Assembly: GCA_903924405.1 (NCBI GenBank)
Contig: CAIYBH010000306.1
Coordinates: forward strand, 1-41,469
From: an uncultured Planctomycetaceae bacterium
GTDB taxonomy: Bacteria; Planctomycetota; Planctomycetia; Planctomycetales; Planctomycetaceae
Reading direction: 5' to 3'
DNA: 41,469 nt
Positions 35,901-41,469 of this stretch are shown here, one piece after another. The position numbers and the translations under genes were made by a program. Under the pieces are notes generated by a model. It did not search any database, had not been told where the DNA came from, and worked only from the letters and a program-made list of their open reading frames with translations. Positions within the stretch are counted from its first letter, which is position 1, and every line of letters begins with the position of its first letter.

Positions 35901-36062
35901 GGGCTGTGGCGTCGGCGTTTGCGCACCACTGTGTGCCGCGAACAACAGCGACAGGCAAACGACGCTGACCACGATCCCACCTGGCCGCGGGGTGTACCGG
36001 GCAAAGTGAACCGCCGTCAGAAAGAACCCTGTTCCTGAAAGTAAACGAGACACCATCGACAT
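32946..36062 (-). CDS. Large secreted protein with glycosidase-like barrel segment and C-terminal beta-sandwich
   Basis: I do not recognise a named family. The 1038-residue product has an N-terminal signal (GGIVVSVVCLSLLFAAHSGA, cut near residue 47) followed by a Ser/Asp/Ala/Thr-rich low-complexity stretch (about 50-115). Residues about 130-330 look like beta-sandwich. Residues about 340-600 have the alternating strands and helices of a TIM barrel: IATLRELGVNSVWVSDHRNL, LAQEGLAVIATPPHPEF, FCPHVSAWYEGTRV, and GYRGIGFWKTRPL, which is reminiscent of glycoside hydrolase clan A folds, though no catalytic acid pair can be assigned. A helical region (about 740-830) follows. The C-terminus (about 865-1015, LLSSGSFDQQ to AEVHLDDLEIRKL) resembles a galactose-binding-like carbohydrate module. 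Inference: polysaccharide binding or degradation. Confidence 0.75.
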   Translation of the reverse strand: MSMVSRLLSGTGFFLTAVHFARYTPRPGGIVVSVVCLSLLFAAHSGAQTPTPQPGSEVEASDSNDSAETSPSTAGKAAVSDDAVSDNNAGAGSNAGTADKTGTAESAAPQSNRSRPVIAAPAAFTASEEEPAAEWFCTSGPQQTEVLRELVNAEGRPTTRFLLRSQGTPEAIRLTSRQKPSRLHYDFSASVQVEATFTGATLALEIMLPDQTDPRTGKPLTMYLPGDMIRREEQVQMLRVTVTKKGMEALLRRTRAELNRSDIRLRAPLITGLAILTESSPGDLWLDVGASTYGPVITPPESLISALPVTQSVEVPGEIRGDYVPLDVELGAIMVNRQPGILRLLPDHEESIATLRELGVNSVWVSDHRNLERSKLLAQEGLAVIATPPHPEFSDADFSTLRQSLPPLDQFCPHVSAWYEGTRVIPAELPHLLAWSREVRSADRVHQRLQMADVTGAEGAAAREIDLVGMGRHVVGREESFGALRNLLLHRQKTAGQLSFPWTWVQVEPSSMQLQWRNGAPLPIVEPEQIQHQVYAALSAGYRGIGFWKTRPLQSQDPGDREILLAMEIADLEISLLEPFLARGRREGYLALQTPKPALPTNARNRSKSASLSLNGTPSGVTVTGLDAPTSHDAVVISGNGTTLILAVAWDNVSQYVPAPMYEREVSMIVAATETASAWQISTTGIRSLPREVTAGGLAIRIRDFDRSSALIVTSDTGIIRALEQKIHAMAGRSAEKSIELATLKHKRVMGTIETLRNEHVVPAGTDKILTTVQQSLDRADFERKNGDFQEAALLAADAMRNLRLLQHLCWKDAVAELTSATASPHTISFSTLPEHWRLMRYVRQNTEAVSENLLSSGSFDQQKNLALDGWTREVADKSVFSATADIIPSGNTGKMLRLAAWYSEPGMKSGTRDDLTPLSVTSPPIPVAAGDIMFVRGRVRRGVAVSAGSRRSLLLYDSELGAENGLKPELTTEWIPFEMIRPITRDGQFRFSASLTGQAEVHLDDLEIRKLTADAGTGTSPFRMTGATDPAPTTSTP

Positions 36063-36497
36063 CCATGTCAGTGTGCGTCAGGATGAGACCGGGCAACTGT
36101 CCGCGTGATCCCGGCAATACCGGACCGCAGTTTAGCAGAGTTTGGCGGTACAGAACGAGTCCAGAATTGCCCGGATTTCCAGCCCGTCAGTGATTGGAAG
36201 AACTCAGGAAAAACCCGTGAAAACGCCGGAACATGGCGGCGGCTGAGCCTTGCACTCTGTGGCCGGAAACGCACCGGTCTTCGGGAAATGTGGTAGAATG
36301 ATCACCCAGGGCGGTTTATTGCATTGGCTGAAGTAGTTGTCCGTGATGTTACTCAGTTGCCAAATCGCCACGCCAAAAAAATTGAGAATTCCGCAGGGAA
36401 TGTTGAGAGATTGCGGCGCGTTCACCAGAATCGGAAGAGTCAGCATCCCCCGCTGAATCTGTCATTTTCCCCTCTCGGCTTCACGGAAGTTCCGACC
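36063..36497. other. Divergent intergenic region
   Basis: About 435 bases with promoters expected in both directions. No gene is recognised. The short palindrome CGGAAGTTCCG (36484-36494) overlaps the ribosome binding site of the gene at 36498 and could be a protein-binding site, but it is short enough to be chance. Confidence 0.35.
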
Positions 36498-36791
36498 ATG
36501 TCGACGCGCGCTTCTTTGTCCGGTTCCACCGCCGAACAACTCCCTGCAGAACTGCGGGAACTCTGGAATCTTGTCGATGGGTGTTCCCGCCCGGACTCGG
36601 AAAAACTAATGGCTGCCGTGCGTCGCGTCACCGATCTGGTGTTGCGACAGGGACGCATTCAGAGTCTGCTGCAGGACAACATGTCGTCGCTGCGTCATCA
36701 GATCAAGCACCTGACGTTTGATCTTGAGGCGACTCGTCGCGAGCGTGATGCCCGACCGGATCCCAATGACCCGGATCAGTTCTTTGGCTGA
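36498..36791 (+). CDS. Small coiled-coil hypothetical protein
   Basis: A 97-residue soluble protein with no recognised family. The ATG at 36498 follows GGAAG with an eight-base spacer. The N-terminal third contains STAEQLPAELRELWNLVDGC; residues about 45-85 form a heptad-like helix (LRQGRIQSLLQDNMSSLRHQ followed by IKHLTFDLEATRRERDA), and the tail is DPNDPDQFFG. No membrane segment, no signal peptide and no metal motif. It may be an oligomeric adaptor; this is inference from the coiled coil only. An in-frame extension to 36324 exists but lacks a ribosome binding site. Confidence 0.65.
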   Translation: MSTRASLSGSTAEQLPAELRELWNLVDGCSRPDSEKLMAAVRRVTDLVLRQGRIQSLLQDNMSSLRHQIKHLTFDLEATRRERDARPDPNDPDQFFG

Positions 36792-36960
36792 GGAATCTCC
36801 CGGGGCCACCGGCGTGCTGCGGAAGCTCGCCCCCGAATTCCGGTAGAAGTCAGCAATCCCCGGCTTCAGGATACACCCGCGTCACGTGGGCTGGTATTCT
36901 TTGCGTCAGAACTCCTGACCCACCCGAGCTGCTGATGCTTTCTTCCCACCGGAGCTGCTC

Positions 36961-39900
36961 ATGAACAATTGCTTTCGATTCTGCGTCACGATTGCGCTGG
37001 CCATACTCGCCCCGCTAAGCTGTGCCTCCGTGAAAGCCCTTCAAATTGACGATTTTGCAGCATTGCAGAACGAATTTGCGGCCACTCAGCAGGCCATTCT
37101 GCGTCGCAGCTGCCTCGAATGCCATTCCACGGAACAGAAGCAGGGCGAACTTGATCTTGAACGGTTTCATTCCGTCACTGAGATCCGTGGAGATGTGATC
37201 CCGTGGCAGCGTGCCGTCGAGGTGCTTGACGACCGGGAAATGCCCCCGCAAGAGGCCACTCACCCGCTAACCGCAGACGAACGAAAATCGTTGACCCAGT
37301 GGATCCGTGGGGTGCTGGATGCCGATGCGCGGACCAATGCCGGAGATCCGGGCCCGGTTGTTCTTCGGCGTCTGAACAATGCAGAGCTGACGTACACGGT
37401 GGAAGATCTGACCGGAGTGGCTCTCCAGCCAGCTCAGGAATTTCCTGTCGACAGCGCCGCTGGTGAGGGGTTTACGAACGTGGGAAATGCCCTCGTGATG
37501 TCCCCGTCGCTTGTGCAGAAGTACCTTGATGCAGCCAAAGGGATCGCCAGCCATGCGATGCTCTTGCCAGGCGGGATTGAGTTTTCTCCTTCCACCACAT
37601 CACGTGACTGGACCAATGAAAAGCTGGCGGCGATTCGCCGGTTTTACGCCCGCTACTCCGACAGTGATGCCATCACATCAGTCACTCTGCAGGGGATTCC
37701 GCTGGAGACAAATGGTGGTGGGCGGCTGCCGGTGGAGAAGTACCTGCAGGTTCTGATTCAGGAACGAAAGGCGCTGACGTCGGGAACTCGCTCGCTGGCC
37801 GATGTGGCTCGACAAACGTCGCTCAGCGAAAAGTATCTGAATACCTTGTGGCAGGCTCTGCAGGGAACCGAGCCTTCCCCGTTACTGGATGGGCTTCGTG
37901 AGCAGTGGAAGACAGCTCAGCCGGAACATGTGCCGGATCTTGTCCGCCGGATTGCGCAGTGGCAACAGTCCGTGTGGCGATTCACCACCATCGGACACAT
38001 TGGTAAGCGTGATGGCCCGACGGCATGGCAGGTTCCGGTCAATCCCATCGCCACGCGTCAGGATCTGCGTCGGCCGTTGCCACCTTCTGCGGATGGAAAA
38101 TCCAGCACCCTTTTTCTGGTCACCTCGGATGCCGGAAACGGAGCTGAGCACGACATAGCGCTCTGGCAGAATCCTCGTTTTGTCAAACCTGGTCAGCCGG
38201 ATCTTCTGCTGCGGGACGTGCAGCGACTATTTTCGGAGCTGAGTGCTTTCCGTTCGCGTCTGCAGGACACGACGCTTCAGTCACTGAACGCGGCGGCAGA
38301 GATTTCGGACATTCAGGATCGCGTCGTGGATGCCACCATGCTGCAGGAGATTGCCACCAGGCACGGGGCGGATCCTGCTATTCTCGCGGCATGGCTGACG
38401 GCACTGGGAATCAACGCCGGCAGTGCAGAAGTCACTGGCCACATCACACAGCAGGCGCAGCGTCTGGAAAATTATGACTTTGTCCGGGGCTGGGTCGGAG
38501 CCGATGCGCTCAGCGTCCTTGCAAATTCCTCCGACAACCTTGTTCGAGTTCCCGGAGATCTCAAGCCGCACAGTGTGGCCGTGCACCCGGCGCCGAACCT
38601 GCGTGTTGCCGTGGGTTGGCAGAGTCCGGTGTCGGGTGTGGTTTCAATCAGAGGCCGCGTCCAGCGTGCTCATCTTGCCTGTGGCAATGGTGTGACGTGG
38701 ACTTTGAAAGTCCGTCGCGGTCATACCAGCCAACTGCTCGCCTCGGGCGCGGCGGAAGGCGCCGAAGAACAACTCGCCGGTCCCTTCGAAAACATCCGGG
38801 TTCAGCAGGGTGACCTGATATCGCTGGTCATCAGTCCTCGTGATGGGAATCATGGCTGTGACCTCACTGCAATTGACCTGACCATCACTGGCGAAATGGG
38901 TGAGTGGGACCTGGCGAAGGATGTGTCCCCCGATCTGCTTGCCGGAAATCCTCACGCGGACCAACGCGGCAACAACAGCGTCTGGCACTTTTACAGCGAA
39001 CCCGAAACGGGAGCGACTCCGGAAACTGTCATTCCCCCGGGATCCCTGCTGGCACTCTGGCAGGCGGCCACAGATCCCGCAGAACGTTCGGCCCTCGCGG
39101 AAAAGGTGCAGGCCCTGGTCGCCGGAACGCTGCAGCCCCCTGTCGCTGCAGATTCCCCGGATGCTCTGCTGCAACGTCAGCTCACATCGTTCAGTGGTCC
39201 TGTGCTGTCCAGCATCCGTCGAGACCTCCTGTCCGGAAAGCTGCAGGCCCTGGCACGTCCCGAAATGCCCGATACCGAGTCAGGATCTCCGTCGCCTGCT
39301 GCAGATCAGCAGGCACTTGCTTTCGGACGTCATCCCGAGGGCGCTGAAGTGGCCGAGACCGACCTGTGTGTTCAGGCTCCGTTTGTTCAGCAGGTGACCG
39401 TTCCACTGGAGCTGGTGGAGGGGTGCGAGTTCGTCGTCACGGCGTTGCTGCATCAACCGTCTGGACTGGAAGGCAGTGTTCAGATGCAGGTACTGGACAA
39501 GCCTCCGGTGAAGAGTTCCGGTCCGCTGACCGGAAACGTCGCTGTCGCGGGCGGAAAAGCCACATGGTCCGATGGCGACCAGCCAGTGGTCCACGAGGTT
39601 CCGATCCTGGTCTGTGACGGCAGTCAGGCGCAGGTCCGATTGTTGGCACAGTTCGATCAGTTCCGGCAGTTGTTTCCCGCGGCTCTGTGCTACACCCGCA
39701 TCGTACCTGTCGACGAAGTGGTCACGCTGACCCTGTACTATCGCGAAGACGATCAGCTGATCCGACTGATGCTCAACGAATCCGAAACTGCCGAGCTGAA
39801 TCGGCTCTGGCAGGACATGCACTATGTCAGTCGCTCCCCGCTGGCCCTGGTGGATGCCTACGAACAGCTCTGGCAATTCGCAACCCAGGACGCGGATCCC

Positions 39901-41238
39901 TCGGCCTTCACGCCGATGCGTCCCGGGATCATGGCGGCCGCTGAAAAATTCCGCGAGCAACTGACCGCGTCAGAGCCCATTCATCTGGAAGCGGTGCTGT
40001 CACTGGCTGACCGTGCGTGGCGTCGACCAGTCACTCCCTCGGAGCACGAAGAACTCACGGCCCTGTATCATCGCCTTCGGGCAGAGGAGCCGGATCATGA
40101 GCAGGCGATCCGGATGTTGCTGGCCCGCGTGTTCGTCGCGCCGGCCTTTCTTTACCGCAGCGAACAGGCACCCGCGGGCACTGCACCCGCGTCTGTCACC
40201 GGTCCTGAGCTGGCCACTCGGCTCAGCTATTTTGTCTGGTCGTCACTGCCTGATGCGGAACTTCGCGGTTTGGCAGATTCTGCTGAGCTGTTGAAGCCGG
40301 AAGTCCTGCGACGGCAAACGCGACGGCTGCTGACCGATTCCCGGATTCGCCGGATGGCGATTGAATTCGGCTGTCAGTGGCTGCACGTGCGGGACTTCGA
40401 TCAGCTGGACGAAAAGAGCGAACAGCACTACCCGGAGTTCCGTGAACTGCGGGCGGACATGTATGAAGAGACGATTCGCTTCTTTGAAGACCTTTTCCGC
40501 AATGATCGCTCTGTACTCAGCCTGCTGGATGCTGACTACGCATTCGTCAACGGAAAACTGGCGGCATTTTATGAACTGGAAGGCGCGCAGGGGGATGCAT
40601 GGCAGAAGCTGGAAGGCGTCCAGGCGAAGTCTCGCGGCGGCATTCTGACGATGGCCAGTACGCTCGCCCGTCAATCGGGGGCGTCCCGGACCAGCCCGAT
40701 TCTTCGGGGTAACTGGGTGTCTGAATTTCTGCTGGGTGATAAGCTTCCCCGACCGCCAAAGGGTGTGCCTGTGTTGCCGGAAGAGACCCCCGCGGATTTG
40801 ACCGAGCGACAACTGATTGAAGCACACAGCAGTGACCCCGCCTGTGCGAAGTGCCACCAGAAGATTGATCCTTTCGGCTTTGCTCTGGAACAGTTTGATA
40901 CCATCGGCAGACGACGGTCGCGCGATGTGCATGGACACGAAATCGATGTGGCGACCGTGTTGCCGGACGGCACGGCCATCCGGGGCGTCGAGGGCCTGCG
41001 CTCTTACCTGTTGACGACGCGTCAGGATGATTTTCTGCACACATTCTGCAAGCGACTGCTGGGCTACGCGCTGGGCCGGTCGGTGCAGTTGTCCGATGAG
41101 CCGCTGATTTCCGAAATGATGCAGGCCCTGCGGCAGCAGAATTTTCGCATTGGTGCGGCCATCGAAGCCATTGTGCTCAGCCCTCAGTTTCTGATGGTTC
41201 GAGGTGCAGATCGGGACAGCCTCGCTGTTCAGGAGTGA
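36961..41238 (+). CDS. Giant DUF1587/DUF1592/DUF1588/DUF1585 cytochrome-like protein
   Basis: A 1425-residue exported member of a planctomycete-enriched multidomain family with c-type haem motifs; its reaction is unknown. A signal peptide occupies about 1-27. A PSCyt-type N-terminal module holds Cys51-x2-Cys54-His55 (CLECH) with a possible Met ligand in REMPPQEATHP. DUF1587 follows (about 135-200, VVLRRLNNAELTYTVEDLTG). Then come about 800 residues, partly beta-rich, with no recognised domain. The C-terminal third has DUF1595 (about 1015-1080, ADRAWRRPVTPSEHEELTAL), DUF1592 (LATRLSYFVWSSLPDAEL onwards), DUF1588 (RTSPILRGNWVSEFLLG) and DUF1585 with a second CxxCH (CAKCH, near 1294). The usual partner, a DUF1552 protein, typically follows such genes; none is in the remaining 230 bases. 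GGAG precedes the ATG at 36961. Confidence 0.92.
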   Translation: MNNCFRFCVTIALAILAPLSCASVKALQIDDFAALQNEFAATQQAILRRSCLECHSTEQKQGELDLERFHSVTEIRGDVIPWQRAVEVLDDREMPPQEATHPLTADERKSLTQWIRGVLDADARTNAGDPGPVVLRRLNNAELTYTVEDLTGVALQPAQEFPVDSAAGEGFTNVGNALVMSPSLVQKYLDAAKGIASHAMLLPGGIEFSPSTTSRDWTNEKLAAIRRFYARYSDSDAITSVTLQGIPLETNGGGRLPVEKYLQVLIQERKALTSGTRSLADVARQTSLSEKYLNTLWQALQGTEPSPLLDGLREQWKTAQPEHVPDLVRRIAQWQQSVWRFTTIGHIGKRDGPTAWQVPVNPIATRQDLRRPLPPSADGKSSTLFLVTSDAGNGAEHDIALWQNPRFVKPGQPDLLLRDVQRLFSELSAFRSRLQDTTLQSLNAAAEISDIQDRVVDATMLQEIATRHGADPAILAAWLTALGINAGSAEVTGHITQQAQRLENYDFVRGWVGADALSVLANSSDNLVRVPGDLKPHSVAVHPAPNLRVAVGWQSPVSGVVSIRGRVQRAHLACGNGVTWTLKVRRGHTSQLLASGAAEGAEEQLAGPFENIRVQQGDLISLVISPRDGNHGCDLTAIDLTITGEMGEWDLAKDVSPDLLAGNPHADQRGNNSVWHFYSEPETGATPETVIPPGSLLALWQAATDPAERSALAEKVQALVAGTLQPPVAADSPDALLQRQLTSFSGPVLSSIRRDLLSGKLQALARPEMPDTESGSPSPAADQQALAFGRHPEGAEVAETDLCVQAPFVQQVTVPLELVEGCEFVVTALLHQPSGLEGSVQMQVLDKPPVKSSGPLTGNVAVAGGKATWSDGDQPVVHEVPILVCDGSQAQVRLLAQFDQFRQLFPAALCYTRIVPVDEVVTLTLYYREDDQLIRLMLNESETAELNRLWQDMHYVSRSPLALVDAYEQLWQFATQDADPSAFTPMRPGIMAAAEKFREQLTASEPIHLEAVLSLADRAWRRPVTPSEHEELTALYHRLRAEEPDHEQAIRMLLARVFVAPAFLYRSEQAPAGTAPASVTGPELATRLSYFVWSSLPDAELRGLADSAELLKPEVLRRQTRRLLTDSRIRRMAIEFGCQWLHVRDFDQLDEKSEQHYPEFRELRADMYEETIRFFEDLFRNDRSVLSLLDADYAFVNGKLAAFYELEGAQGDAWQKLEGVQAKSRGGILTMASTLARQSGASRTSPILRGNWVSEFLLGDKLPRPPKGVPVLPEETPADLTERQLIEAHSSDPACAKCHQKIDPFGFALEQFDTIGRRRSRDVHGHEIDVATVLPDGTAIRGVEGLRSYLLTTRQDDFLHTFCKRLLGYALGRSVQLSDEPLISEMMQALRQQNFRIGAAIEAIVLSPQFLMVRGADRDSLAVQE

Positions 41239-41290
41239 CGAAGCGGGAGTTCCGGAATCGTGAGAGACAATCACACCTGTAAAAAGTCGC

Positions 41291-41469
41291 GTTTCGCTCC
41301 GCCGAAACGTACCCAAGGATTTTTCCGGACTGATTCAGCAAGTAGATTTGTGGAATGGCGAGCCTATGGCAAGGTGAGGATTCAGGGGCGTTTTCGGCTT
41401 GATTGTGGAAAGGCATCCGTGTGTCGGATTTGACGTAAAAGAACGGGAAGCACGTTTCGGCGGAGCGAA
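41291..41469. repeat. Inverted pair of an 18-bp element, cut by the window edge
   Basis: TTCGCTCCGCCGAAACGT at 41293-41310 and its exact reverse complement ACGTTTCGGCGGAGCGAA at 41452-41469 enclose about 140 bases. Each copy can itself fold (GTTTCG-CTCCGC-CGAAAC in the first). The right copy ends at the last base of the window, so the repeat may be longer. It follows the cytochrome-like gene by about 55 bases. Confidence 0.85.

Noticed and set aside
40243..41316. A 357-codon minus-strand frame at the end of the DUF1592 gene
   Set aside because: Antisense of DUF1592/1588/1585 domains, which are conserved on the plus strand.

Overview
This is a chromosomal window from a planctomycete (phylum Planctomycetota), most likely family Planctomycetaceae sensu lato. 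The support is the gene content: a prepilin-like DUF1559 protein with an H-X9-DG motif, a very large DUF1587/1592/1588/1585 cytochrome protein, a secreted sugar-dehydrogenase/cytochrome c/carbohydrate-binding fusion, an Rpn-family nuclease, a coiled-coil lipoprotein-like secreted protein, and G+C-rich DNA with long intergenic stretches. No tRNA, rRNA, CRISPR array or complete insertion sequence was seen.

Layout. Positions 1-10.3 kb are almost all on the minus strand and are mostly housekeeping: panD, a short-form pheT, hisH with an internal insertion, a zinc-ribbon membrane protein, a DUF1559 pseudopilin-like protein followed by a good terminator, a PLP aminotransferase, a nitroreductase and a UDP-sugar dehydrogenase. 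At 10.8-13.6 kb on the plus strand lies the secreted sugar-dehydrogenase/cytochrome c fusion. At 13.9-15.5 kb (minus) there is an Rpn (PD-(D/E)XK) nuclease gene followed by a second, partial copy that keeps an intact 98-codon reading frame equal to the C-terminal domain. Then come a YkgJ-type Cys-cluster protein and cutC (minus). From 17.1 to 29.7 kb everything is on the plus strand: a two-domain SGNH esterase, a P2-type calcium-like ATPase, a fused MFS/acyltransferase/AMP-ligase for lysophospholipid recycling, a cofactor-independent phosphoglycerate mutase and a secreted helical-repeat-like protein.

From 29.7 to 33 kb there is a repeat-rich block. A composite ~100 bp repeat array lies on the left and an inverted copy of the same modules on the right, bracketing a coiled-coil secreted protein (with a clear promoter and terminator) and a divergent serine/threonine kinase. 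The right end holds a 1038-aa secreted protein with a glycosidase-like barrel segment (minus), a 97-aa coiled-coil protein and the 1425-aa DUF1592-family cytochrome protein (plus), followed by an 18-bp inverted repeat that reaches the window edge.

How the genes relate: most are independent single genes rather than one pathway. Two themes recur: secreted carbohydrate handling and outer-compartment redox (10.8 kb, 17.1 kb, 32.9 kb, 36.9 kb), and envelope or lipid maintenance (8.9 kb, 22.9 kb). The most interesting local structure is the Rpn locus: the internal start codon of the full-length gene and the start of the stand-alone C-terminal frame sit in a 126-bp stretch that is identical in both copies, while the sequence on either side has diverged.
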